The notes below the pieces were generated by a model. The model was given only the letters and a program-made list of their open reading frames with translations. It made no database searches and was not told the DNA's origin. A DNA stretch of 64,000 nucleotides from Pratylenchus scribneri (taxonomy: Eukaryota; Nematoda; Chromadorea; Rhabditida; Pratylenchidae), in NCBI GenBank assembly GCA_030063045.1, contig JAQSEB010000179.1, positions 1-64,000 on the forward strand, in the 5' to 3' direction. Within the stretch, counting starts at the first letter, position 1; every line of letters begins with the position of its first letter. Of this stretch, positions 1-11,839 are shown piece after piece. The translations under genes and the position numbers were made by a program.

Positions 1-50
1 GCCCCTAGCGCTATGCGCTAGGGGCAATGGAGAGTGTGCGGAGCACACGG
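1..50. repeat. GC-rich double hairpin at window start
   Basis: Bases 1-25 form a perfect inverted repeat with 11-bp arms (GCCCCTAGCGC / GCGCTAGGGGC) around a 3-base loop. They are followed at 36-50 by a second hairpin, GTGTGC-GGA-GCACAC. The following 20 bases are also GC-rich, then the sequence turns abruptly AT-rich. Such compact terminal hairpins occur at ends of mobile elements such as Helitrons, but the element itself would lie outside the window, so this is only a structural call. Confidence 0.6.
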
Positions 51-1645
51 CGGGCGCGGAGGTGCGGGACACTTGATTTTAATAAAATCTTAAAAAGCCC
101 ATACCTAAACGACATTTTTTAGAAGCCAATACCTATTCGGTCACGTTAATTAAAGGTTTAATTAACAATTAATGTCTGAGGAATGTAAATGACAAAGGAA
201 CTTTGAATAATCGATTGCCAAATTGAATTTCTTCCATCGAATGTCTTTAATGTCACTGTAACAGCTGGAATTTTTCGACGTGGAAGGGAGGAAGACTATG
301 AAATAGAAATTTATATCATTATCAAAATTCTAAAAATTGAATTTCTAATGAGATTATTCTAAGTAAGAGAGGAAGTCAATGATATTATTATTCTCGGCAT
401 TGGTTACATGTGGCCAGAAGTTGTTAATGAATCGAGCGAGACAAAGAGGAGAAAAATGATTATCGATGAATGAATTCCCGAAATATTCGAGCTTTGGTCT
501 TGACTTTTCCTTACCCCGAAATCTGGTGATACAAAAAAATATTGAAATAAAAGTAATCAATGAAAGAATGGGTTAAGGAAGATGGGAAGGGGACGAGAGA
601 GTAATGGTAAACGCGGAATGTATTCTCAATGTTTTCGGATTCCTGGGAATTAATATGAATTATTTACTAAAATAATCTATATTCTATTATTTACACATAT
701 TGTGAATTCTACTATGGAGTTTGATTTGAATTGTGAATAAATATTCCCATCTAGTCACCCGACAGTTATTTTCATAGATAACACCACTTATTTTAAGAAT
801 ATTTCTATTTCATTTATCTTGATTAGTTGTTGTCTCAATCCGAACACCATTTTCTCTCTCTTCATTGGCATGTGTAATAATAATAATAAATCATTTCATT
901 ATCCACTGTTCACATCTTCCTTATCTCAATGCATTGTAGTACCAAAAGATAATTCTTAATTGTTCGTCCCATATATTCCGGTATCAGATTTCGTCAAATT
1001 TTGGTCCTATAAAACCACACCAATCATTTGGACCCCTATAAATGTTTATTAATTTAAAAAGTCGACTTACTTCTATAATTTTGAACTTACTACATCATCT
1101 TAATCATATTATACATAAAATTATTTCTATAATTTCGTCAGTCACATAATAATCCAAGATAATAATTGTATCCGACAATGTGTTTCCATAGGATTATTCT
1201 ACTCAAATCAAATGGATGCTGAAAAACAATTGTCCACTTGAATTTGGCCTCAAACGGGGATTTCACTGATGAATGACCGAACACAAAATTTTGGAAGTTA
1301 TATGTTGTGGATAGAAACAGTATGAACTCAGCTGAAAATTCACGCAATGACAATCAATAATTACGTCATGTATCGTGATTGTCTTAAAGAACGATTCAAG
1401 GAGATGATGCTGTATTATGGAAGAACAGGAAAAGTGGAAAAATCGATATTTATTTACCCCAATTTCCATCGTCCTTCCATCAAGGAGGGTTTTGTATTTT
1501 CTCAAAAAAATAATCAAAATTTATAAACCATTTGTAGCCAAAAGGATTGTCGATCACAAAACTCATTGTCCCAGATTTTGAATTTTCACCAATTTAATTG
1601 TTTAAATTAATTTAAATATTTTTAAAAGAATAAAAATTAGGAAAA
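51..1645. other. AT-rich stretch without a supported gene
   Basis: Short open frames occur on the minus strand at about 1138-1517, but they sit in two different frames, lack convincing splice sites and match no family I recognise. They could be decayed coding sequence. I see no RNA gene here. Confidence 0.4.
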
Positions 1646-2395
1646 TTAGACATAGAAATTGATTTGTCGAGAAAAAATCGAACTTGTTGTTCCATCATTG
1701 TTCTTAAACTCAATTTCATCTACATCTTTGTTCTGGTTTATCAGAATGGGCAATTCCACACGGAAGAATGTCCTAAGTGTTTGAAATTCATCGATAGGCT
1801 TAATTCCGACGGTGAATGCAAAAACTCGGCCAGAGGCACCCACGGCGAATTTTGTAGAGGCCAAATCCCAAAGTAGACTTGCTTGAGCGGAACGAAGAGG
1901 TTTACTTTTGTATGTGGAATTTATATTGAACAAGTCTAGTTCATCCAAATAACGTCCACCACTTGTCAATTCCAATGTAAACTTACCAAATGTTTTTGCC
2001 ATTTTTTCTGCCACAACTCTGTTCTCACCCGAATAGAAGATGGCACAATTTTCTGGAGTAGAAAAATCCATTACTTTATCGATGAGATAATACAAACGGT
2101 TAAAAATATGATCCGATTGAGTGGATTTTTGGATTTCTTGTATAGTAGGAGCAGAAAGCATAGCTTGAGCCATTTCAGAAAATTGAATATTTTGTTTAAA
2201 ATTGAAGAATGATTTTGTAAAATTGGTGGATGTAAAATGTGTCACCAATTTAAGGTCATAGGGGGCAGTTCGCCCCACCATTTGTGTTTTAAAAAATAAA
2301 GCCAAGAAAGGGGCGTGTCTTAAATTGATTATTTTAGCTCTCAAGAATTCATTTATAGATTTAATTTCACATCCATTTCCAAAATATTCATCCAA
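1646..2395 (-). CDS. Uncharacterised ORF, possibly NAD-processing-like, 5' end unclear
   Basis: This is an uninterrupted frame of 249 codons in a region where everything else is decayed. No ATG starts it: the frame opens after a stop, and the first in-frame start-like codon is TTG, so a 5' exon may be missing or the gene may be truncated. The C-terminal two thirds has a spacing pattern seen in small NAD-hydrolysing or ADP-ribosyl-cyclase-like folds: YSGE near residue 120, LELTSGGRYL near 140, then LLWDLAS followed by KFAVGASG near 175-190, and a late VELP. That assignment rests on pattern memory only and is tentative; the ORF could be an unrelated nematode family. No signal peptide or membrane segment is evident. 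It has no functional neighbours, being flanked by repeats, which would fit a mobile or recently acquired gene copy. Confidence 0.45.
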   Translation of the reverse strand: MDEYFGNGCEIKSINEFLRAKIINLRHAPFLALFFKTQMVGRTAPYDLKLVTHFTSTNFTKSFFNFKQNIQFSEMAQAMLSAPTIQEIQKSTQSDHIFNRLYYLIDKVMDFSTPENCAIFYSGENRVVAEKMAKTFGKFTLELTSGGRYLDELDLFNINSTYKSKPLRSAQASLLWDLASTKFAVGASGRVFAFTVGIKPIDEFQTLRTFFRVELPILINQNKDVDEIEFKNNDGTTSSIFSRQINFYV

Positions 2396-2589
2396 ATATG
2401 ACTTCCATTATCGATGAATGCGCTCGAATTTTGGGCTGCCCTCCCCAATCCATTTAGGCGAGATTATTTAATCATATTAATCGTGACTGAGTACTACATA
2501 TTTTTCAAGGAAGTATCGTGAAAATCCTATATCATGATCGATTAGGACTCAACAAAACATTCACTTTTTACGGTCTCACTTATCGAGGA

Positions 2590-3560
2590 GCCGATAAAAT
2601 TCTCGCCTATCGTCGCCTCTCTCCCCTCTTCACAATATTTCTATACGCGTCACCGAATTCGCCTACAATATCCATATTTACCATGTGTGTTAGAGAAAGT
2701 CACAAATGGTGAGGGCAGTTTTTATCCGCTTGAATTATTAGAATTTTTATGGACATCTCCAACCGAAAATGAATTATCATTGTATCTCGGCGACATGTTC
2801 AAAGAAATTGAAGCGTCTGGGAAAAATGTGAGGATTGTGCACAATTAATTGGGCCCATTCCAAACTTTGACGACGCATCTACTGAAACATACTAAACTTA
2901 TGGTTTTAGCCATGGGGATGGACAAGATGCACCTGAACCGATTCCTTCACCTCTTCGTACAACTTTAAGGAATCAAGTCCAAATTGTGGAGAATATCATG
3001 GTGAGAATGAATGGATATTCGGAGATGGGATCCCCATTCCATTTTGGGAAAATTGTTTGGAACATGCATGCATGGATGGATGGACACGGATTAGATCCAC
3101 ACACGCCCAATACATACACACGCGCGCACCCCATAAATGCATATACATAAACCATAAAATATCCTAAAAATGGGTTCAAATTGTCAAATTTCATTTTCAA
3201 ATCTTTACCATTTTCAAAATTGTGTCTTCTTTTCCTTAACTCCGCTCATTTTCCCATTAAAACTATATCTTCTAGCTCTTAACGATTTCAATTTTGTGTC
3301 TTCTATCTCTTAGCGATTTCAATTTTGTATCTTCGAACTTTACCGTTTTCAGAATTATATCTTCCTTTCCTTATCATTTTTAAAATTGTATCTTCTTTTC
3401 CTTAACTCCGCTCATTTCCCCATTAAAACTTTATCTTCTAAATCTTAGCGTTTAATAAATTGTGACTTCCCATCCTTATCGATTTTAAAATTGTGTCTTC
3501 ATAAAAGTTTAGTTACAATTTGTTTATGAATAAATCAGTATCATACATTGTATTCAATAA
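2590..3560 (+). pseudogene. Decayed gene fragment plus repeat tail, copy A
   Basis: The first part (about 2640-2850) reads in one plus-strand frame as a plausible protein segment containing YPYLPCVLEK and, further on, YLGDMFKEIEAS, then hits a stop. Shorter coding-like pieces follow in other frames. From about 3180 the sequence becomes AT-rich and contains degenerate 35-40-bp units built around TTTTGTGTCTTCT. The whole block recurs about 1.35 kb downstream (copy B), so it is a segmental duplicate. I do not recognise the ancestral gene. Confidence 0.5.
3200..3500. repeat. Degenerate short tandem repeat in copy A tail
   Basis: Imperfect units of about 35-40 bp recur, each with a core like TTTTGTGTCTTCT followed by a pyrimidine-rich run and CTTAACG or CTTAGCG. 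The array repeats in the copy B tail at about 4540-4860. No coding potential is seen. Confidence 0.5.
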
Positions 3561-3944
3561 ATTTTGTAGTGTTCTTAAGATTATGGAATAGAATAATTAA
3601 ACAATTGAATGAAATCCACAGTTTTCCGAGGAGAAAAATTGATAATAATGGAAATTTGTTGGCTTCAAATCTTGGAATCCTTTAAGGAATCCAAAGGGAA
3701 GATGGAAGAATAGGGAGAACTGGAGGGTACGATTAAAAGAAAGGATTCGGAAGTGGAATAGACATAAATGGCCAAATTATGCATGACCAAGTTACATGTA
3801 TATGCACCAAAAAAATTTTCCATTGCTTATCATTTTCAAAATTGTGTCTTCTTAATTTTAACTAGCTAACTTATCCCTTATAACTGTATCTTCAAATGTT
3901 TAACATTTAATAAATTGTCTTCCAAGTTTTAACGATTTCGACTT

Positions 3945-4930
3945 AGAATTCGGGCCTATGGTCGCTTGTCTCCCATCTCTAATTTACAATGGTTTCATAA
4001 CCGAATTTGTCTTCAAAGACCCATATTTACCATGTGTGGTAGGGAAACACAGAAATGATAAGGTCAGATACTCTCCGATTAAATGATTGGAATTGGTGTA
4101 GGTATCTCCAATCGAATTTATCTAAGTATCTAGGCGATATGTTCAAAGAAATTGAGATTGACAGGATGAGAATTGGAAAATTACGTTGGCCCATTCCAAA
4201 CTTTGACGACGCATCTACTGAAACATACTAAACTTATGGTTTTAGCCATGCGGATGGACAAGATGCACCTGAATAGATTCCTTCATCTCCCTCGTACAAC
4301 TCTAAGGAACCGTTTCCAAATTATTGAGAATATCATGGTGAGAATGAATGGACATTAGGAGATGGGATCCCGATTCCATTTTGGGAAAGTTGTTTGGAAC
4401 ATGCGCAGGAATGGAACCGTGGATGGACACGGATTAGATGCACACACGTCCAATAAATACACACGCGCGCACCCCATAAATGCATATACATAAACCATAA
4501 AATATCCTAAAAATGGGTTCAAATTGTCAAATTTCATTTTCAAATCTTTACCATTTTCAAAATTGTGTCTTCTTTTCCTTAACTCCGCTCATTTTCCCAT
4601 TAAAACTATATCTTCTAGCTCTTAACGATTTCAATTTTGTGTCTTCTATTTCTTAGCGATTTCAATTTTGTATCTTCGAACTTTACCGTTTTCAGAATTA
4701 TATCTTCCTTTCCTTATCATTTTCAAAATTGTTTCTTCTTTTCCTTAACTCCGCTCATTTCCCCATTAAAAATTTATATCTTCTAAATCTTAGCGTTTAA
4801 TAAATTGTGACTTCCAATCCTTATCGATTTTAAAATTGTGTCTTCCAAATTTTGAAATTATGTCTATATAAAAGTTTATTTACAATTTTGTTTACAAATA
4901 AATCAGTATTATACATTGTATTCAATAAAT
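3945..4930 (+). pseudogene. Decayed gene fragment plus repeat tail, copy B
   Basis: This is the second copy of the block at 2590-3560, with the same segments in the same order: a coding-like PYLPCVVGK segment, the stretch beginning GGCCCATTCCAAACTTTGACG, the ACACGCGCGCACCCCATAAA stretch, and the TTTTGTGTCTTCT repeats. It carries more in-frame stops than copy A (for example near 4110 and 4120), so it is the more decayed copy. High identity continues through the non-coding tail, which points to duplication of a genomic segment rather than retroposition of a transcript. Confidence 0.5.
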
Positions 4931-6429
4931 TTGTGTAATATTAACAAAAATTATCATAAGGACATGTAGTAAATGAAAACAATAGAATCCGAGCAAAATG
5001 TTTCCGAGAACGCGGATTGATAAAGGCTCTTCTCATTCCTCGGAGAAAAATTATTATCTGTTAAAGGAAAATATAGTTCTTTTCTGTATTGTACCGTAGG
5101 CTACTGCCAATAGTCAAACATAATCAAGGTCAATTAAATTAATTTTTTTGTTAGGGGCATCAACTGGAGGAAGGGTTTATTTGGTTTGAACATCTGTGAA
5201 TCGAATCATTCCAAACCGACTCATTTAGGCTTTCATATTAATATCCAGTGTAGTCATATGTTTGGTCGAATACATAAATAATTAATTAATCAATCACGAT
5301 TTTTCCTCTTCATCACTTTCTGGTCATCGATAGTTTTAGTTCAAAGCTGCCTGCTCCTAGAATTTAGAGGATGAGACAAAATAGAGAGGAATCGAATCTT
5401 CGATTTCCCCTTACAATATTCAAACAATAAATTCAAATTTATTAATAGATAATATTGAAAAGTCGACCGTTCAGGTATTCGCTTAGTATTACCATTTCGG
5501 TATGGGCTTGATTTTTAGGAAATTTTTTCATGTATATGGAATAATAAAATGACTAGAGAAAATGAATAAAGATTATCGTAAAATGGCTGAGATATGATGG
5601 TTAGACAATATCCATCGTCGTCTGCTTCTTCCCGGACCCTCCAGATCGTCCAAGTTCTTGTCCACAAAAATTCGTCCCAATTCTTCCCTATTATAATATT
5701 TTTAATTCGTAAATTACATCGAGAATTTATTCCTATTTTGTCATTTTCTCTCCTTTCTTGTCCCATCTTTTCTTCTTCCACCCATCCATTGGTTAGTTTT
5801 ATTAGAATATTTTTTATATGCTAAAAATCCATCACGATTCATTCGTCTATCACCATTTTTTCTTCTACGTCCCTTTCGGGCGATCATTGATTTCCTGTCC
5901 AGACGAATAGAATTTAGATAATGAGAACAACAAATTCAAGATTACAGCAGATACTTCGAATTCCCCTCAGAATAATCTCGTAATAAATTCAATTTTATGA
6001 GTAGTGAAAAGTCCGGAATTATTTGTTTCCCATTCTTCCCCTTTTCTATTTTTTAAGAATTTCCCTTTCCTTGTTTCTGTTATAAAATGTTCTAAAGGAT
6101 GACCATTAAATATGGGCTTGATTGATCATTAAATTTGAAGCCTATATATGAATAGTCATAATGAAAATAAATAAATAAAGAACATGTTAAAATGCTTAAA
6201 GGGTTGTGGTTAGACAAAAACCATCCTCGTCTTCCTCTTCTTCCTTCTCCTTGTTTTCTCCCAGTTCATCCCTTCCTATGGGTCGCTGACCTTTCCCTTG
6301 CCATCTATGGCTTCGGATATTCGGCGTGCCTTTTCCTAAATTCTAATCATAAAGTGGATGTGGCCAGCAATCTTAGGCTTTACTTCATATTCGCCTCAAT
6401 ACTCCCTAATTTCTATACTGGATTTACAC

Positions 6430-7800
6430 TTTAGTTTCGATTCATTAATCTTCGATAATAAAAGATATCAAATATAAGTTTTTCATTTTATGGGGAATTT
6501 TCTAGTGATTCGATTGGCTGAATTCCATGAGTGCTGCCATCATTTTTAGCAGAATTATAATTTCTTTTCGAAAAAACCAATAAAATAGAGTTTTCATTCA
6601 TCTATTAATTCGAATCCAATAAAAAATTCATATGAGAAAAGAGTTTATCCAAGAATTCTCCCGTCGAGTCCAATGCCTATCTTCAGGAAAAAATTAAGTG
6701 TTATTCATTGTATGTGGCGTTCTCCCTCTCACCGTACATTGAATCAAGAGAAAAAGATTAAGTAGGTAAAATTAAAAGACTTGAATTGCTATTTACTCAT
6801 TAACTCCGGTACTTGAATTCCAGTTTGATTTCATCTTATTATTTATTTACATCCATATTTATAATCAAACATTAATAACGGTTTATGCATTCATTTTATT
6901 TACATTTTTCGTCAATACTGCTAGACTACAAACTCAATTTATATACCGATGAAAATTTGTATGAATTTCAAAAAGAGTGGGACGAACAAGGGCGGTGTGA
7001 AGATTAGACAATGAAATATTTATTATTCGTGAAGATATACCTAGTCGAAGGAAATGAAAATGGATATTTTTGAATTTGATCCAGAATTTCAACTTGAGGA
7101 TTAATATAACTGAGTGACGAATCTTTCAAAGAATGAATAGGTTTGAACTTTGAACATTTGTTATTGTATTCAAATTATCAAATAATGATTTTATTAGTAT
7201 ACTATTCGTGATTAAAATTGTCATTAGGTAATACATCGAGAATTTATTAGCCATTTTTTCTTCCTTCTTTTATTTCCTTCACAATCCTTCCATTAATAAT
7301 TTTATAAAAAGTTTTTATCAATAATTTGTATTAAAAAAGAAAAATTAAAGCTTTAATCCAGGAATTCATCTTCGCAGTCCCAAAATTCCGATTTGGAAGT
7401 AGTTAATCCCAAAATTCCAAAATAAGCAAATCTTGAGACGGAAATTAGTCTAGGACTATCTTGACCAATTTTTAAAATACAAGTGGCAGAATATCAAGTA
7501 ACGAACGGATGACTAGGTGAGAAGATTTGGGAAAGGAATTTCTCATTCCAATCAGTCGTCTGTATTATTATTCATAATTTTGTATGCAAATAATCTAATA
7601 TTTTTTTATTTGTAAATATTAAATTCATATAGAAAATTCTCGGGAATCAGGAAAATAGTTTGAGAATTTATTACACGATAATCACTTTTTTCTTCTCTTT
7701 ATGTCCTATCTTTCTCTTTCCCACCAATCCAATCCAATAATTAGTTTTAGTACAATATTTTATTATCACCAAATAATTCATTTATGCTAAGTCAAGATCA
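6430..7800. other. AT-rich spacer between repeat copies
   Basis: No ORF of note and no recognised RNA. Fragments resembling neighbouring repeat copies occur (for example the stretch around 6530-6600), but they are too diverged to delimit. Confidence 0.4.
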
Positions 7801-8059
7801 AATACTTATGGAATTAATTAATTTGTCACCATTTTTCTTCTCCAGCTTTTCAGTTTATTATAGTTTCCCGTCAAGAGGTTCGTCCCTAATTTCGAATGTG
7901 ACAAAATCGTGAGTATCCAAACCTTCGATTTCCTCTTACAACATGTAAATTCTAATTTAACAATCGAGTATAATGAAAAGATCCCTTTTTCGTTTCGGTC
8001 GTCCAAATGTTCGTTCAGGGTGACCATTTAGGTATGGGCATGATTGACCGTGAAATTTG

Positions 8060-8345
8060 TCTCTTATCCTTCAGTTCATCTCCATTCTTCCAGCTTATTG
8101 TACCCCAATTTACCCCATTCTTACCACATCTCATACCCTTCAGTTCGTCCCCATTCTTCCAACTTATCGTACTCCAGTTCGTCCCCATTCTTTCAAGTTC
8201 GGGTCCCCTCTAATTCGTCCCAATTCTTCATTCTTACCACTTCTCAGTTCTCACACACTACAGTTCGTCCCCACACCGTCCGGCCCTCCAGTCTGTCCAC
8301 ATTCTTACCACTTCTCTTACTCCCCAATTAGTCCCATTCTTCCAA
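8060..8345 (+). repeat. Pyrimidine-rich degenerate minisatellite
   Basis: Imperfect units of about 35-45 bp with the core CAGTTCGTCCCCATTCTT recur six or more times. Open frames across this stretch in all three plus frames are a side effect of its composition and are not annotated as genes. Confidence 0.5.
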
Positions 8346-8803
8346 TTTCCCGCAACCAAATGTCCCAAATCTTCCATCTTCACATTGAGTCGATAACAAT
8401 GAATTAATTTTAATATAATGTTTTCTTATCATGGTAAAGTTGAGATTAAAGACCTATTCCACCAGATATTCATTCATCGAATAGTATTTTTCTTCTTCGT
8501 CCCATTAGAGTCATCAATAGTTTTTAGTTCAGATGAATAGAATTTCGAAAATGAGAAAAAATATCTTCGACTTCCCTTCAGAATCGAAATAAATTAAATT
8601 ATAATAATCAAGAATAGTGTAAAGTCCGTAGTCATTTTTTATTTGTTTTTCCCATTCTCTAAGCATTCTTTCCTTATTTCAGGTGTCAAGTTTTCGAAAA
8701 AGATGAACAAGTATGGGTTTGATTGATCATATAATTTGTTTACGTCTCCATAAAAAGATTTCCTAACACAAAATCCATTTTCATTTTTATCTATTTTCTA
8801 GAA

Positions 8804-9202
8804 TTGACTCCAATGGCCGAATTTCATGAGCTCTCCCGTCTTTTTTCCAAAATTTCCATTAAATCTTTAACAATTAAAATTGAGCCAACGAAAATGGAAT
8901 CATCTCCGCCTTCGCCTTGGTCTGGCTCGGTTTTACCTGTAAGAAAGCAATTAATTCCTCCCTCAATTTCACCTGTACGAAAGGTTATTCGGCCGAGAAT
9001 TCGTCCTCCCACTCCAATCTTCAATCTTCAGGAGAACATTCGACATCGTCGTTCATTGGCTAAGCCAAACATAAAACATTGTCGGTCATTGGCTGCGGCT
9101 GTTTTGGCTCAACGTAAATTGACTCAGCGTAAATTGACCTCAGTTTCGAGAAAGATGAAGAAGCTCAAATGGATGAGAATACGAAACCGCTCATTTAATT
9201 GA
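8804..9202 (+). CDS. Small basic uncharacterised ORF
   Basis: This is an open frame of 132 codons; a second ATG five codons' width downstream (MAEFHELS) is an equally good start. The product is Pro-rich in the middle and strongly Lys/Arg-rich at the C-terminus, with two near-repeats (HRRSLAKPNI and HCRSLAAAVL, then RKLTQRKLT). It shows no signal peptide, membrane segment or known domain. It lies between two copies of the dispersed repeat, and a diverged relative of its first codons appears near 6530. It could be a remnant of the gene that was duplicated with the repeat, a small nuclear protein, or chance. Confidence 0.25.
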   Translation: MTPMAEFHELSRLFSKISIKSLTIKIEPTKMESSPPSPWSGSVLPVRKQLIPPSISPVRKVIRPRIRPPTPIFNLQENIRHRRSLAKPNIKHCRSLAAAVLAQRKLTQRKLTSVSRKMKKLKWMRIRNRSFN

Positions 9203-10959
9203 CGATCCAAATTCATTCACTCATGATGTATTATAATTTATATTTTAATATTTACTCACTTAATCATATTTAATCACTTAATAAAATATGTAATTAAACA
9301 GGTTTCGTTCATTTTGGCTATGGCTAGGTTTTTAGGTTTAGGGTCCATGATATCTATTCTGGTTTTAAGTAAATGGGTCTATTTTGATTGAGCCAATAAA
9401 TGGTCAAGGTCAAATTGACCAATTTTTAATGGAGGAATTAGCCCGAAACTGAGGGAGGATACAGTCTTAATTCGAAAACTCACTCAGCTAGGTGTCTAAT
9501 TCAAATCAACATTCAATGGAAAACTATGTGAATTGTGAAAATAATCAAATATATAGTAAATAATTAATGATTATAAAAATGAGTAAAGTATTTTTGTCGA
9601 CAAAATTGGGGTTTTTTTTCGACAATAGAATCTTATTTTGTCGACAAAAAATCCGCACCATTATAAAAATTATTGAGTATCAGAAAAATATCTCCAAAGC
9701 TCATTCCGAATTCAAATTTTTCACCTCCACATCTAATCTTTCCTTCTCCTACCTATGTGACCTATCATTTTATTCTTTTTATTTTAGTAATTTTCACCAG
9801 ACAATTCATTTATAGATAAGTAAAGATCAAAGGCCTAACTCATCAGGAATTCATTCATCGAACAGTATTTTCTTCTCGGCTCTGAAGTCAACAGTAGTTT
9901 CTGTTCCAGATGAATTGAATTTCAAGAATGAGACCATCAAAGTCCAGAGTACAAATATCCTCTACTTACCATGACAAATAATCCGTAATAAATTAAATTT
10001 AATAATCGATAATAGTGAAAAAAAAATCCAAAGTTATTCGTTTTCCCTATCCACCACCTTTTCTATTCTTTTGGGGATTTCCTTTATTTCTTTTCGGGTT
10101 GGAATAAGGCTAAAGATAATGCTTTCTCATTTTAATGTTAAATGATTATCTCTTTATTACGGTCCACTAAATTAAAAATTCACGGGAATCAGTACAATAC
10201 ATCGAGAATACATTCCATGTTCACGATCACATGACTAAGTGGAAATTTATCCAAAAGTCAAATCCATATCCAATGTAAACTATTCAAATAATCAAATATT
10301 GATTTATTAATAAATAATTCGTGATTAAAAATTCTCGAGAATCATTACAATACATTGAGAATTTTCACTTTTACCATTCCTCCTTTCGTCCCATCTTTCC
10401 TTCTACTGTCTTTCATTAATTAGTTTTATTAATTCGAGATCATAATTTTTTCCTCTTCATTTCCTATCGGTTCATAAACAAATTCTCTTCCAAAATTTAT
10501 GAGATCAAAGTCGACAGTATCCATATCTTCCAATTTCCTTATAATTAATCTATTAAAAAAAAAACCAAATTTAATAATCGAGAATATTGAAAATGTCCAT
10601 AGTTTTCTCATTCCATCCTTTTTCTATTCCTTTCCCTTTCTTCCTTTCATGAGCCAAGTTTTTTCAGAGGATCACTATTTAGTTATAAGCTTAATTGATT
10701 AGGAAATTTGTTTATAGATGTATATTGGTTAGAGAAAATAAAAATAAATAAAGACATATTAATACGGTTGACATGTGGGAGTTAGACAATAGCCATTCAT
10801 TTCTTACTTCTCCTCGGTCCATTCTCTTCACCTCCTTCCTTCCACTTTTCCTCGATGACCTTGAATCGGAGAAAACAGATGTGGTCATTGAGGCAGGAGA
10901 GTCTATTGGTCAGATATTGACTAGGCAGGCGGCCAAAAAGTGGTCGATTAGGTAACCGT

Positions 10960-11839
10960 TAAAAAAAGTAAGCCAAATCCTATTGGCTTTTAGAGGATGG
11001 TCCCTAAAAAAGATCGGAGGGGAGGATCCAAAAATATGTGGAAGCGAATTTACATTTTTTTTCAGTTTAGTATAGATAGACAACTATTGAAAAAGAATAA
11101 ACAAAAAATATATAAATTCTTTTTCTCTAATTTCAATGTTTACTTTTTATTCAAATAGGATGGACTGAAAAAATGAAAGGAACAATAGAAAAGAATATAA
11201 AATTATTTTTCTCTATCCTCTTCATTTGTTTTGAATCAATCCTTTGCTTCCATTTTTTTGGGTCGTCCTGCCTCCTTCATTCCATTTTATCTTTTTAGGT
11301 CGATGAAATGACCTTGAAGAATCGATGACGAAATAGCACATGGTTATCTAAAAAAGTGATCGATTAGGTAATCGCTTAAAAAACTAAGTCAATTCTTTTT
11401 GGCTCTAAGTCTCAAGGTCATTTCTTAAAAAGTCTCAAGGTCATTCCTTAAAAAAGTAAGCCTAAAGATGTCCGCTTAAGTAAGAGCTTAGGAAATCGCT
11501 CGCATATGCATACGGTTGTCTAATGACCCACTACTAATGTGTAAATGTTTGTAGGTTTTTTCGAAAGTATTACTAAAAAAGAAAGTAAAAGTCTATTTTC
11601 ATATTTAGTATTTACTAATTTATTTAATGTCATTCTTTTGGCTGTTCAAGAAAATGCTTAAAAAGGGCAACATTGCAAATTCATCCCTCCATTTTCCTAC
11701 ATTTTCCATCTGTCACTCCCGCTCGATTTCTCCATTTTTATGAATGATGATGCAATTTTTCGTCTGTCCTGTCTAAGCATTTTCAGTCTAACCTAACTCA
11801 CAATTTAGCTTTTTAAAAAAAATATTTAAATCTATAAAA
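10960..11839. other. Gene-free spacer upstream of the Trp-tRNA synthetase gene
   Basis: Short direct repetitions such as GTCTCAAGGTCATT (two copies near 11410-11450) and CTTAAAAAAGTAAGCC-like words occur. The last 150 bp, with a pyrimidine-rich stretch near 11695-11800, is the likely promoter and leader region of the downstream gene. Confidence 0.35.

Larger units (their letters stand above)
5284..10740. repeat. Array of about six diverged dispersed-repeat copies
   Basis: Diverged copies of one 250-350-bp sequence lie at roughly 5284-5520, 5825-6150, 7800-8060, 8450-8760, 9835-10140 and 10395-10735, all in the same orientation. Shared landmarks, in order, are a TTTTTCTTC pyrimidine run, CAGATGAATAGAATTT, ATCTTCGATTTCCC, AATAAATTCAAATTTA, ATAGTGAAAAGTCC and ATGGGCTTGATTGA. 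The copies differ by many substitutions and indels and hold no long ORF. The shared orientation and spacing suggest tandem duplication of a larger unit followed by decay. Confidence 0.55.
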
